Shown: positions 35,031 through 47,626 of the stretch, piece after piece
Numbering within the stretch: position 1 is the first letter of the stretch
How the letters are laid out: the number at the start of each line of letters is the position of its first letter
DNA from: Rutstroemia sp. NJR-2017a BVV2
Taxonomy: Eukaryota; Ascomycota; Leotiomycetes; Helotiales; Rutstroemiaceae
Direction of reading: 5' to 3'
Length of the DNA stretch: 64,000 nt
NCBI GenBank assembly: GCA_002946415.1
Contig: NJPS01000054.1
Coordinates: 682,001 to 746,000, forward strand
Notes under the pieces: model-generated
What the model was told of the DNA's origin: nothing
The model's input: the letters and a program-made list of their open reading frames with translations, nothing else
The model's database searches: none
Translations under genes and position numbers: made by a program

Positions 35031-36328
35031 ATGGCGGAGCGGAAGATGTCAGAGGCAGGTTCCTCAAAGATGCTGACTCCAAGCGCATCATTTCGTACGT
35101 AGCGCAAAATGCTCCAGATACAAGAAGATGATTGCTAATAATTCCCAGCAACGCACAATTCACCCCGAGTCTGGTTTTTCACATCAGCACTGTCTCCTTT
35201 ATCTGTCCGGTTAATCAAACTACTCTTAGCTCACGGCGACTACATTGCTGCTGGGTTACCGCCAAATGAGATTGGAGACGACGACCGAAGCGCAGAATTC
35301 AAGGATCTTATCAACGAATGCAAAAGTGGTCGCAAGAACAGAGAAGGCTGGAAAGATAGAATTCGCGGAATACGCTGCGATGGCAGGTAAGGCGAGCCTG
35401 ATCACCGTTGTGATTTATCATTAACTCCGCAACAGAGTTATGGGACAATGCGGCGCAGCCATTGCAGAAGCTATCGATATCTTTGGTCGCATAGACATAC
35501 TCATGTGCTGCACATCTGAAGGTGTGTGGGCTATCTTTGGTTACCATATTTTGCTAACGTTGAATAGCTGTGGTGGGGACGGTCGAAGAGCTATCAACCT
35601 GTGCAGCAACCCAAAACCTCGTACGTGGTCAGTTCGAGACCATATTTTTCAGCCAAGTCAACTTCATCAAAGCAACACTCCCCATGATGCGCGAAAAGCA
35701 CAATGGTCACATCATCGTCCTCACAGGAATAACAGGCCACATTGGAACACCTGGTATGCCGATGTATTGCGCCTCGACGTGGGCTCTGGAAGGATTCTGT
35801 GATTCTCTGGCGTATGAGATTGCCCCTTTTAACATCAAGTTGACTATAGTTCAACCAAATAAAGAAATTCCCGTCTTGACAAATAAAATCATATTCGCGC
35901 CGCAGCTACCGCAATATGAGAGTCAGAACAACCCGGCCCCTGGATTACGGGATATCTTAACAAACGTCGTAAATCTGCATCCGGACACTCGAATAGACGA
36001 GCAGGATAGCCAGACAGCAAAGAGTGTTATCGAGTCCAGGTACCCGAACCTTCCCAGTGAAGCTAGGGATAGACTAGTTCTCGAAACAGTTCATGCCTTG
36101 ACCGCAATTGGTGGCCACGAGAATCCTCCAGCAAGACATATCGTAGGCTATGAAGGTGTTGCATCAGTCAAGGAGAAGCTCAAGACTATTAGCGAGGAGC
36201 TGGAAGATTTCGTCGAGGTTAGCTGTGCAGTGGACATCTTCAAGAGTGATGTTGGCAGCGCAGCATTATCAGACTCCTTGAAGGCGGAGAGCAACTCCAA
36301 CAATGCAGGGACGGCAGGGGGCATTTAA
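35031..36328 (+). CDS. short-chain dehydrogenase/reductase-like protein with degenerate active site (382 aa)
   Basis: Four exons: 35031-35094, 35149-35386, 35436-35521 and 35568-36328. The fold is clearly SDR (classical, retinol/ketosphinganine-reductase-like): an N-terminal beta-strand VWFFTSALSPLSVRL (29-43), AIDIFGRIDILMCC, HIIVLTGITGHIG (177-189), and YCASTWALEGFCDSLAYEIAPFNI (196-219). However, the TGxxxGxG cofactor loop reads TSALSPLS, the NNAG position reads CCTS, and the YxxxK motif is Y196-CAS-T200, so the catalytic Lys is lost. The Ser position (about 183) also looks replaced. This is probably a non-catalytic or altered-function SDR. The C-terminal 150 residues extend past the usual core. 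The start is the first ATG of the exon; ATG 35046 is an alternative. Confidence 0.85.
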
Positions 36329-37440
36329 AGTCCGATCCTAGCTCTGGTCATATATTGGCGGGTCGTATGTTCGAGTTCGGCAGCGAAATCTGAGAATCGA
36401 GGCCAGTACGGAGTGGTAAAGGGTTCATCGCGTCAGTCACACAGAGAAGGGTGAGTGGTCCGCCATTCGCCTTTGCCTTGATTTTCATTCTGTTACTAAT
36501 CAACTACAGCCATAACCCGAACTTGTTATTGGCGTTATCCTACATGCTGCTGCGTGCAGTACTGAACATTAGGTTCATACACGACTTCCTTGATGTACGA
36601 TGGCAAATACTTGGGAAGTGTTTCATCGGGAGCAATGCTTTCAATAAGAAGTGCAACTCTATTAGAGATCATCCCGATCGACAGATGGCTTCTATTTGGT
36701 CATCTATGACAAGGGGCCAGCATTCACGAGTCGAGTATGGGAGAAGGAAAGGGTGTCGGGATAACGCGCCGCTGGAACGAGTACAATCATTGATCCCAGG
36801 ACGGCAGTCTAGGCTTCCTGGCTGTGATCAGCAAGTCGCTTAGGGATAGAGATCACATTGAACTCTTGTGGTCCCGCCTCAGTCAGAAGCCTCAACTAAG
36901 ATGCAGAACCAAGGTCGATGGTACGGCATACTGTGATGCTGGCGCATACACTTGCCGCTCCCTGGGATACAGGAGCATAGCAGACTTCAGATAGAGAGTC
37001 AAACGATATCTTTCACATATATATGTCTAAAAGCCAGGATACTGGATTCGAAGAGCTATTAGTTGCTACAGTTTGGACAGTTCCTGGGGCTCTGTGTAAG
37101 CAGATTCCACAGCAGAGCCGTCTTATCACGATTTCCTTAAACCGAACAATATTTGGTGAGATTCTTGTTCCACTCATTTTATATTCACTATGCAAGGTTC
37201 CAAGCATATTATCATCACTGCCCCGTATTTTCAGGACTATTCATAGAACAACTTCGTAATCGCGAACTGTACGCACATAAATTAGAGCTTGACGGACAAA
37301 TGTCCGTGCACCCAGCCTTGTCATGAGGCTGCGACTAAATATATCAAGGGTCCGTTGGCGAATTCTCGGCATCGGGTCCATCTCGAGCAATTTAACAGAA
37401 AACCCCTCCGCAATTCGGCGTCGGAGTCAAGGAGCCAAAA
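36329..37440. other. intergenic, nothing recognised
   Basis: This lies between two plus-strand genes. The longest frame (36451-36843) has no domain. I see no RNA gene or structured repeat. Confidence 0.55.
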
Positions 37441-38920
37441 ATGTCGACGACACGCTTGACATTTCTGTACCCTCCTCTGTTTCGATCACTGAGAGCCAGC
37501 GAACCTTTTGCTCCAGCAGTACGAGCGTGCTCTCGACCTGCGCGACGTCCACATCGACCGAGGAGCTTTTCCGCAACACGGAGAAAAGGGGAGACCTTCG
37601 TCCAGCGACATGGAAAAGCTGTTGAGCCATTTCTCAAAGAGGGAGAGACTGAACAGAATACGAAGGTGTTTATACCAAAGAAGAAGGATGAGGTAGAGGA
37701 GGAAGAGGAGGAGGAGGAACCAATCAACACCAAGCCCACTCCAACGCCGACGCAAACAGAAGTCCCAAAAGTCGCCGGAGAAGCAAAAGCCAACGGGCCA
37801 GAATCTGAACCTTCCTCCGCCGCGCCTCTTTCGGAAGAGACCCAAGCAGCAGCCAATCTCCCCGGCGATCTCGAATACAAGGGCATAAATGCTCAAGGTC
37901 CACAAGAGCCAACCCCTCGTCAGAAAGCTCAAGCAAACACGAAAGATGCGCTAGCGCCGCTCGAGACAGTCCTTCATATGTCACCACCGGAGTCGCCCGA
38001 AGCACAGAATGCATCGAAGCCGCCGCATTTGCAAACTCCGCCGTATGTGCATCATTTCGATACGTATGCGTTGGTGCAGCAAGTACAGTCGGGTGGGTTT
38101 ACTAAGAACCAGAGTATTACGGCGATGAAGGCAGTGAGGGAGTTATTGGCGATAAACTTGGATGTTGCGAAGCAGGGCTTGGTCAGTAAGAGCGACGTGG
38201 AGAATGTGAGTATAATGCTTCTTTTCGTAAAACCTCTGGTCGTTTGAGTAGAGCTAATGATTGGATGGTATAGGAGACATATCTTTTCCGTGCAGCATGT
38301 TCGGAGTTGAAGACGGAGATTCAAAATAATCGGAAAGCCAACGATGAGAAGATGCGGAGGGAAAGAACATTGTTGCAGCATGAGGTTGATATTTTGAATC
38401 AGAAGCTTACTCAGGAATTGCTGAGCTTGAAGGATGATTTGAAAGGCATGTTTGATGATCGGAAGATGACTGTCCGTATGGAGCAACGTCATATGGAAAG
38501 TGCTGTATGTATTTATCCTCTCTTCATTCATCTATCAACCTTCCTCTCCCCCTATTTTCCCCTCACCCTACCACTTTTCTCTCACCTCCCCACGTGCACC
38601 CCACCGTCCCCAAAACCAAACTAACCCTCTCCCCACAGATCCAAGAACTCAACTACAAAATCACCGTTCTCCTCAACAGCGACAGCAAATCCGAAATCGA
38701 AGGCCTCCGCTGGGTGCTCACGCGCCGCTCCGTCATGGGCATCCTCTTCATGGCATTCATGGTTCTCACCAGTCTTCGATATGCAAGTTATAAGAGCCAC
38801 GAGCTTGAGGTGCGGAGAAAGAAGAAAGAGGCTGCGGAGCTCAAGTTGAAACAGGCGGGGGAGGAAATCGTCCCTGATTTGCCACCGCATGGTGCGGCGG
38901 AGATTTTGGCGGCGAATTAG
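37441..38920 (+). CDS. DUF1640 / MCUR1-Fmp32-like mitochondrial coiled-coil protein (425 aa)
   Basis: Three exons: 37441-38205, 38274-38504 and 38639-38920, phase-0 introns. The Arg/Ser/Pro-rich N-terminus (RACSRPARRPHRPRSFSATRR) looks like a mitochondrial presequence. Residues 75-210 are acidic, Pro-rich and disordered. The family domain starts about 215 (HHFDTYALVQQVQSGGFTKNQS, ITAMKAVRELL) and is followed by a long coiled coil (ETYLFRAACSELKTEIQNNR to QELNYKITVLLNSD) and a single TM (about 363-381, SVMGILFMAFMVLTSLRY). The family includes yeast Fmp32 and animal MCUR1/CCDC90B, inner-membrane proteins tied to respiratory-complex assembly and, in animals, calcium uptake. The exact role in fungi is unsettled. 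The tail past the TM is short, charged and helical. Confidence 0.9.
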
Positions 38921-40368
38921 TGGGGAGCAGGTGACGGTTGGGGAGAGATTGAGAAGGGGAGTTGAGTCGCATAGTGGCGCGTTGTTGGATACGTGGAGGG
39001 AGGGGGAATATGTTGTGTTGTGCAGAATCTTCGTCGAATAAAGCAAAAGCTCTGTTGCGAGATACCCCGCTAAACGTAAATTATATAGATCGAATGAAAA
39101 GAAACACATGGCAGAACACCATAGACTAGACTCGAATATATCACGCCTCATAGCTACTTGCTCAGTCAGATATTTATAAACCGTGATTGGCGGATTTGTG
39201 TGAGCAAGTTGCGGATCTAGTGAATAGCTATTAGCTTGCTTGAATATCATACTTTTTAATCTAGCTTCTGTCTCGCGGTCCAGATGGAAAAAAGAATCTG
39301 ATTTACAAGATAGTTAGGAGCACTTTTTGGCGCAGAAGTTAGAGGGAGAATTCAGCCATATATAGCTGTGTCTGAATCTAATATTACGGCCTAATGACCT
39401 TGATATGTTCTGAAAGACCTATGACACACGCTTGATTGGCTGGAGTACCCGAGATGCGTAGCTTGAATTGGATTGATGTTGAGTTTTGGCAGGAGTTTTG
39501 CTGAACACGGTTAGTTAAGACGTTGGAAAACTTCGAAATAGTTGTAGGTAGGATATATTGTTTCCAGCGTATATATCTGAAGATAAAAACGTGAAGTTGG
39601 CAACAAGAGAGTAGTCTGTAGTCATCGTATTGCAACGAAGGGAGCCGAAAGTTAAGTGGGTCTCGCTTAAGGAAAGGAGAGTTAAATTGTGTTCAAACAT
39701 CATAGGACCCCAAAGGGATTGAGATGGAGATGTTCCGGATATTCGTGTTTACTCCCTTATCTAGGAAAATGGGTACTTGGCATATTGAAACTCAAACTAT
39801 CAAGAGAAGAAAGAGGACTTGAGTACACAGTGCACTCACTCAGTTAGCTTCACGTACTTTGGAACCACTTCCATTCAGCAAATCAAACCAAGGAAACATC
39901 AATGAGCAAAACCCGATATCAATTCTTGTATTTACTTCCCAAGCGCTGAATCCATGCTGCAAGGAACTAATAGTAGTAACCATTTCAATTCATCCTAACC
40001 AACACCTCAACGCACAGTAATTCCGCTGTTGCATTCATCCATCCTTCCCCAGCACAGCCAGCATATAAGCAGACAAGACGAACGCAAAGCGAAAAATATT
40101 TTCTCCCGAATCCAACCATTTTATTTTGTGATATGTACTCCCTCTTTCCCAGCGGGCAAGCTAATCCGGCAAAAAGCCCGAGCTTAAGTGTATCAACCAA
40201 TCAATCCAAGTAACACCCTCTTCTCCCTGCTCTTACCCCATAAACTATGTTCCGCTTTCCTTTCTTCCCTATAACGCCATCTTGCCTGTACGTCTAGTAA
40301 TGCAAGTCTTCCATCCGGGTCATAAAATATACAGGTGTATTAACAAATCAAACTGCCCTATCCCATGT
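38921..40368. other. convergent 3' intergenic region
   Basis: This lies between the ends of the DUF1640 gene (+) and the ubiquitin protease gene (-). No coding frame is supported; 3' UTRs of both genes lie here. Confidence 0.55.
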
Positions 40369-43170
40369 CTACATAATCTTACACACCCTTTCTGGGTCCT
40401 TCTCTTTTCCAGTTTGATTGGAGCTTTGGCCATTTTCAGTCAATTCGGGGTTTTCCAATTCGGCCGGTCCTCGACTTTGCGTGCGCTTCTTGCTTTTCTT
40501 GCTACCTTTTCGTGATATCGTCCCGTTGTTCTGCTTCATAGGTTCCCCATTATTGTTGGCTATGCCAGTCGTATTCTCCAAAACGGTGGCCGCCTCCTTC
40601 GTAACCGTAGTGACACTAGATCCATCGGCGGGTAGATGTTCTTTGCTTGATCTTGATATCATGCCCTTGATGGCCTGAGCAAATCGTCCGTCATTAGAGG
40701 AACTTGGAGGACGACTTCTTCCTCCTTTGTTTCTACGTAGTGTCCGAGACGCCCTCCCACTTGATACTTCTTCGTTTGGTGTAACCGGAGCGGAGCCGGC
40801 TTCGGATTTTCCCAGACTAGCTATGCTCGCAGTACTTCCATCAGTGACTGCCAGACTTGCCCGTCGTTCTGAGTCGGGTAGATTGAGACTTCGCCGTGGC
40901 TGATCGTCCATTGAGTATCTGATTGTTGGCGTGGACTCTATTGCACCATCGAAATAACCCGGAGTGCTGTTTTGACTATTGCTCAATGCAGGACTCGATT
41001 CCGATATAGTCACATCGACACCTGAATCACTGTATGACGGTGGAAGGCCATCCAAATCCTGTAAGTCGTGGGGGAGGTATGTATCATACGTTGGCTGGAC
41101 TTGATAAAATAACAAATACGGCATTTCTTCTTTGAGAGCGTGTTGGATATTGGTGACTTCAGATACCCTGGGGGTCCCTACGTCGTCAAATTTAATCCAA
41201 CGATCCTCAGCATAGCCAGGAGGATGGCTGCTATGATTTGGTTCGGAAGAGTCTGAGTCGCCGTCCGGTACCAATGTCGTCCCACGTACGAAACAGATGT
41301 AATGTCCCGAGTGAGGGGTATACCCCCGATGGCATATAAAGGATTGCAAGGACAACTTGAAATTTCCCATCAGTGGCCCATCCTCACGAATCATATCTTC
41401 TTCGAGAAAATGCGGCAGTTTGATGTCCAATGGTATATCGACAAAGGTGTTCTTCCGGATCGCATCGCCGGTAGCTGTGTAAGTATATCTCTTAAGGGCG
41501 ATACCCAAGACTGGTCTAGTCTTTAAAAGGTGCGCAGCAACCTGTCGGTCGTTTTTTGCTTCCGCTTTTGTGAACCAAGCTATATTGGCAATCAGTACAT
41601 GAGTCTCACTTTTAGTCGAAGGGGCATGGGGGTTTAATTGGCAAAGAAATGGTGACGGACGTAGTAAGTTGAAGCACTGCCAAGCAGGAAGCATGACCTC
41701 CCTTTCTGCCTGGCTTTTATAAACAGAAACACGGCTCATGGAACGGGAGAGTCCTGTGGGATCTCTCGAACTTTCGCCATGCTCCTCTGGTGTAATAACC
41801 TTGTTCCGGAAAACGCTACTCGATCGTATTCTTCCATTCGGTCTTGATTCTGCAGCTCCTTCTGGATCAGTGGTGGAGGGCGTTTGCGGTGCTGATGGAG
41901 TTACTTCAGCGACTTCCACGTGTTGAGCCGTTGACTTCTCGCTGAACGATTGGTTTGATCGAGTAGATGAAGTTGTTGCGGAACGCTTGAGCCGTCTATG
42001 TACCTCAACGCGGTTGTTGAAATGGGCCTCTAAACAGTCCTCTAGTCTAATTGGGCGTTTAGAGCCATCGGGCAGGGTCGGAATTTCCAGGTCATCGGGA
42101 ATAGCAACATCAAGCAAGCGCTCATAAACGTATTTATGATCGTCCTTCGGGACTTCAATACCTGGATGCATTATATTCATTTTCAATGTGAGTAGTGGAA
42201 GGCCCAGCGCGTCAGCAATTTTGTTGAACGCTTCAGTGGTATCTTGCTGTTTGCCATTTGTCACTTCCTCCCAATCACACGCCGTCTCGATAGCCTTCTG
42301 AAGGTGCTCAGTCTAGATAACGTCAGCTAGATCTCAATTGAGGTGCGAACAACGAACAATGTCAGTTTGAATAAGCATGCCGCTTCTGAGCATGTTCACC
42401 CATAGTCTTATTAAAGTCGATAATCGTCGCCTCGGTTCGTCTTCCCAAACAGAGTGTAGTAACGGTTCGAAGCTGGGCAGTCGCGCAAACATTGCGAAGA
42501 GTAGGGAGTCCAGATAGCATGTTACGCCTCCATTATTGACTGCGCCCAGCATTTTGACTTTCGGATCGTATGGTTTGACCACTCCTTCAACAGAGTCTCG
42601 AAATATGATAACCAATTCTAATGCCTTGTTGACGTCTCCCATAGCATATGTAGAATTGAGCGCATAAGTTATTTGCTCATCCTCTATCTCTGTTCGTCCT
42701 TGGTCTGCCAACATCTTTCGGATAGTTTGAATCTTTATGCGATCAGTACGGCTCGCGATGGTTTCAACGCTGGGTAAGCCAACTGACCTTATCGTTCTGT
42801 TGTATGCTCGCCTTATCTACTTTCTTTTGCGCATCCGACTTGAATATCGAGGAAAGGAAACCACTTCCATTTTCGGAGCTTGGCCTGGTCTGCATAGGAC
42901 AACGAGAATTTAGTTAGCAACGGCATAGCAATGAATCACGGGAAAAGACATTGTTGCAACAGGTCCCATTTCCACGGCGCCTAGGCCACGAAGCCCACGG
43001 ATTTAGTGACCAAATTTCGGTGCAAGGAATTCGGGAATTTGTGACGTGAAAATATTCCAGTAGGTTACCTTCTTGTCTGCGGACTTCTCAGCAGTTGCGT
43101 TGTCTTTCGACTTGTCCCGTCTGTGCGAACTCCCATCTTTCTCTTTCCGGCTAAGGAAGCGTCTATTCAT
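40369..43170 (-). CDS. ubiquitin-specific protease (USP/UCH family), CAAX-like C-terminus (840 aa)
   Basis: Four exons: 43170-43069, 42889-42788, 42732-42358 and 42312-40369, phases consistent. It should remove ubiquitin from proteins. The Cys box is AVNNGGVTCYLDSLLFAMF with catalytic Cys at about 140 (Asp replaces the usual Asn after Leu). The His box is YTPHSGHYICFVRG with His at about 530, followed by DRWIKFDD with the catalytic Asp near 570. So the triad looks intact. The N-terminus is Lys/Ser-rich, and residues about 280-360 insert a Ser/Thr-rich disordered loop in the catalytic domain. From about 590 on the tail is low-complexity. The last four residues are Cys-Lys-Ile-Met, a possible prenylation signal that would anchor the enzyme at a membrane. 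It is divergent from the mitochondrial uL5 gene. Confidence 0.92.
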
Positions 43171-43808
43171 TGCGGAAACACGTTGCCAATGAAGCTATTC
43201 CAAAGTATTGTAGGTAGGACGATTCTATGTCGAAAGCGATGTGTATGGTTCGAGGCAGTTCGAGGCAGTTCGAGGCTGAAATGGTGGGGTTGAGAGGATC
43301 CCACTGCACGTTTCCGCCGTTACCACCGTTTATATAAGAGTGGATTCAACGTTGCCTAGAGTGAACTGCACAATTGTCACCCATGGCCTTGGTAAATGTC
43401 CGATGAAGCTCGAGATTTTGTGTACGAAGACGTATCTGTGTCCCGGATTGTAAACTGTATAGCGATGTTGCAGAAAAAAGAGGAAGCAATTGGAAGGATG
43501 AGGCACGTCCACAAATGATTTGACGTGAAGGGTCAATATTGATTCGGAGTTATTATTGTCAAACCATCTAACTGTCAGCGGTGAGATCTTCCGTGCAGGA
43601 CGAACTCCTGGAAAAAGCAGCCAATGATCCTTGCCTATTCCTCAATTAGCTGCTTAGCGCATTGAATTAAGCTCGCAGATCCGATGTCCGACATTGCGAC
43701 GAAGGAACCCTGCGGTTTTCTTTGATGCCTTACCATCCACAACAATGATAAGGCATTCAGATATAATTTTTGAATGCGGGACAAGAGACAACAATATCCA
43801 CCATCAAC
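43171..43808. promoter_or_regulatory. divergent upstream region (USP / mitochondrial uL5)
   Basis: The 638 nt lie between the two divergent start codons. Three tandem copies of a GTTCGAGGCA decamer occur at about 43249-43277, close to the protease gene start. No gene is supported here. Confidence 0.5.
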
Positions 43809-45053
43809 ATGGCTTTACGAGAGGCCCCATCGACGTTGTGTCGATTTGCGAGGAGGGACATACGGTCGGCCGCGACTTCGATAGGACGTCATAGTCGCAG
43901 ATATGCATCAGGAGAGGCTGTGGCCGCGAAGGAAATTCCTGAAGACTTCGAAGATCTAGAATCACAATCCTCAATTGCTTCAGTCGAAGTACCAGAAGAT
44001 GTTCTCAAGAGCTTCGATCCTATAAAGAGGGCTAAAGTCCGGAAGTACCAGCTTCCTCCTAGTCGGTATGGTTATATAGCAACCCAATGGGCGCTCGAGG
44101 GACAACACTAACACGATTTCTGCAGTTACCAATATCGATCACCCAGATACTATCGAGGACCTCTACATCCCCATCAACCCCCACCAAAATCCGATCCTTC
44201 CTCCAGGGAATTCGTTCCCGGTCCATTTGGTTACAACCGCCTCGAATCCACCTACCAATCCACCATCGCCCACGACATTATGACCATGGCATATACGCAC
44301 AAGCCCCCGGGAGCTGTCACAGTACCCAAAGCCGAGCGGTTACGAACGTGGGATGACTCTTCGCCATATCACAAAGGACGACCAAAGCGAGGTCCCAGAG
44401 GTCCTGGTGAGGTTCTACGTTTGATTGAAAGAGATATTACTTGGCAGAATATTCCTAAAGTTGAGGAGATCACAGTCCATACAATGGTGAAGGGTGCGCT
44501 GGGAGATTCGGCGCATTTACATGTGGCTGGTATTTTGTTGCAGGCAGTAACTGGCGTGAGACCTACGGCTCATGCGGCGAAGCACAATGTAGCGGCTTGG
44601 GGTATTAGGAAAGGAAGTTATGTTTCATTGACCTCAACAATGAGGAATAATGATGCACTGGAGTTCCTTGATAAGTGTATCCACTTGGTATTTCCTAGAA
44701 TTAAGGATTGGAAGGGTGTTGAAGGTAGGTCAATTCATTCCCCAAATTACAATTCAGCTGCTAAATGTGATAAGGTACGACGGGAGACAGCAGTGGAAAT
44801 CTCATGTTTGGTATTGACAGCGAAGGGACAATGCTATTCCCTGAAGTTCAGGTCAACTACGATGTAAGGATGCTCCTATGTTTTCCAAACATTTATGCAT
44901 TATTGTCCTATGACTTACAATTGCCAGATGTATCCACCGCGGATGATCCCGGGACTCCACATCACAGTAAAAACTTCCGCCACCTCCGATCGTCATGCTA
45001 GACTTCTGCTCAGTGCTCTGGGCGTTCCTTTCTATGGAAAGATGGTAGACTAG
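43809..45053 (+). CDS. MRPL7: mitochondrial large-subunit ribosomal protein uL5m (356 aa)
   Basis: Four exons: 43809-44065, 44126-44724, 44775-44863 and 44928-45053. A basic, Ser/Arg-rich N-terminus (LCRFARRDIRSAATSIGRHSRR) is a mitochondrial presequence. Residues about 100-155 are a Pro/Arg/Tyr-rich fungal extension. The uL5 core starts near 190 (NIPKVEEITVHTMVKGA), has the tRNA/5S-contact loop AAWGIRKGSYVSLTSTMRNNDALEFLD, and ends with the C-terminal sheet (GIDSEGTMLFPEVQVNYD; MIPGLHITVKTSATSDRHARLLL). The third exon uses the acceptor at 44774, which alone restores the family sequence GVEGTTGDSSGNL. It acts in the mitoribosome central protuberance. The symbol follows the yeast name. Confidence 0.93.
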
Positions 45054-46631
45054 ATGAGGGACCTCTATCCTCAAATGGATGGATGATATGGTTATATCAC
45101 GTGTAGATATAATAGCATGTAATAACTACCATGTACAGCAAACTCTACATCTTTTCAATAAGCCCTTCAATCGCATGCTCCCCAATTCTTAAATTCTTCT
45201 GACCTCAAAAGTCATGTTAAGCTTTTAAGGGGCCTTTTGCGAGTCATGTAAACCGCTTTACGCATAAACGTCTCCTCCCACATAATCTCCCGTCACCCCG
45301 CAGTCATTGCATATCCCCGCAGTCAAACCCTTTCGTCATAGCGTCTCATTGATGTCACTTTGGGCCATTCATTCAAGAAAGCATGTCATCAGATGTTGAC
45401 TTATATGATACACGATCTACCCTCCATGTTTACGAAGGCTTGGTATCTACTATATGGAGTGGCGTTGCCATGCGACTCCGATGATATTATGATCCTTTCA
45501 TCATTCTCAAGCTTTATTTTACGGCACCAGTTCCTATTTGAGGTGAATGACGCTGTATAGATCAATTGAAATAAAAGAGGGAATGAAACGGTCGCCCCGC
45601 AATGTGCGTATACTTGAAAAGCAATGTATATATCCTTACAGATGCAATGCCACAGTGAAAACGAGCCAGAATTTGCATAAGTTATCCTACAAGTGTACTT
45701 TCTTTAGATGTCGATGATAACTCTGACATTCCTAACTGCAACTATGCAGCCAGTGCCTTTGAGTTTGTATATCCCCAGTCCATCTGCAGAAGAACGTATG
45801 TTCAAGAAATTAACACAACGACAAGATGATCCCCTCCCACAGTATCCTTTCCTCGTGAGTCCATTCCGGGCCAACTAGCAAAGCTAGAATCCCACACGGG
45901 CGAGCATGGGGTTGAAGATTCTCTCGTGAATGTAGTTTCAGCTGAAGCGGCTTGCCCTCAAGACCGATACTGTTTGGACATCAACGCATGGCTGGTGAAC
46001 GGTAGAAGTCTGTGAGACTATTTGAGCTCTTGACCAAATGAGTTGTTTGGGAATCCGCACACTGAGCATACTTTGACCATTCTCATAACTCCTTGGTATC
46101 ATCGAACCCATAGTATATATCATACATTCTACTTTGATAAAGGATCTGTAGCTTGGCTAGCTCTAGATATCAAAAATTGGGCATTTCTCTGATGGTTGAA
46201 TCGGTGCAAGTGAATTCGAAAATCCTAACAAACTAACCTGCTCTTCGATCAATCAGCTTGATTGACCAACGTAGAAGACAACTAAAGAGCCCAAGTTTCC
46301 AAAACACAAAACAAAACTTGCCCTTATATCGTGGGTGGTCGATACGACGAGAGACGAGGTTGTCAATCAAGCTGTTTCGGCGCGGAACATCTAATATCCG
46401 ACGACCTCCGAACCGCAGCTTCAAAGCTTACACTTGCATCCAGCCCTCCACCTCCACCTCCGCCTCCACATAAGCTCGCAGAATAGCTCTAAACGACCTT
46501 ATACAATCCAATCCCTCTCCGGAGCCGCATGCATCAGGCACGTCATACACCGCTCTACCATAACCCTCAAGCCCACCTTTGATTGCGCATCGCACTGTAA
46601 ATACAATCCCAACCCGCCTCGGCCTTCCAAA
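45054..46631. other. intergenic, nothing recognised
   Basis: This holds the 3' region of uL5m and the upstream region of the Trs33 gene. Short frames only. A pyrimidine-rich stretch at about 46434-46480 probably belongs to the Trs33 promoter or leader. Confidence 0.55.
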
Positions 46632-47626
46632 ATGTCCTTCGACTCCCCCCTCCCCCCCTACAACGCCTCCGACCCCAGCGCAACCTTCCTCAACTCCTCC
46701 TGTCTCGATCTGTTGCTAATCGAGCTGGTTCCGCTCGCCTACCGCACCGTGCATGCGCTTGATGCGCCGAATACGAAGATGGAAGAGGATGAGGAGCGGG
46801 ATAGGGTGTTCTTTCGGCTGGAGAGTCTGGGGTACCGTGTTGGGCTGGGGTTGGTTGAGAGGTGAGTTTTTGGATTTTTCTTTTTGATTTTTGGTTGGGA
46901 GTTTGGAGGTGGGGGAAGTGGAATGGGAATGCGACTGGGTTGAGGTTTGAGGAAGAGCGGGCGGTGGTGAGGATGAGGAAAGATACGAGGGAGTGATTGG
47001 AGGAGGAGGAAATGAGATAGAGCAGGACGGGTCAAAGAGAAGGAGAGAGCACAACCGCAAGACGGCATACAAGGACCAAGAAAGCACGAAGCTAATACCA
47101 CTTTTCTCAACCATAGATTCAGCAAAGACCGCCCACGCTTCACAGACACCCTCGACGTAATAAAGTTCCTCTGCAAAGATCTCTGGATGTTAGTGTTCCG
47201 GAAGCAAATCGACAACCTGAAGACGAACCATAGGGTACGATCTCCCTATTTCCCTCTCCATCCTTTCACGTACCTTCCTTTACCTAGGACAAGACTATCC
47301 TATATGTATGATTACATAAATATACTGATATTTCCCCACCAGGGAGTCTACGTCCTAACCGACCACTCATTCCGCCCATTCGCGCGCATGAGCACCGAAG
47401 CCGGCGGACAAGCCGTTGTTCGCGCACAACCTGTATGTTGCCCAATTCTCTTCTCCCCTATACCCTCGCTAACCTTCCTCACCAGTTCCTCTACTTCCCT
47501 TGTGGCATTATCCGCGGGGCCCTCGCGTCCATGGGCATCAACGCGACGGTGCAAGCGGAAACGACGGAGCTCCCCGGCGCCACGTTCCAGATCAAGAGTA
47601 TTGTTAACAACAGTGGGAAATCATGA
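46632..47626 (+). CDS. TRS33: TRAPP complex subunit Trs33 / TRAPPC6 (192 aa)
   Basis: Four exons: 46632-46861, 47117-47234, 47343-47432 and 47486-47626. The Bet3-like fold of the Trs33/TRAPPC6 family is recognisable: CLDLLLIELVPLAYRT at the N-terminus, FFRLESLGYRVGLGLVERF, DVIKFLCKDLWMLVFRKQID, GVYVLTDHSFRPFARMS, FLYFPCGIIRGALASMGI and a final strand TFQIKSI. It works in the core TRAPP vesicle-tethering complex, an exchange factor for Rab GTPases at the Golgi. Length is usual for the subunit. The start is the first ATG before the conserved region; the 255-nt first intron is long for this window. Confidence 0.93.
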
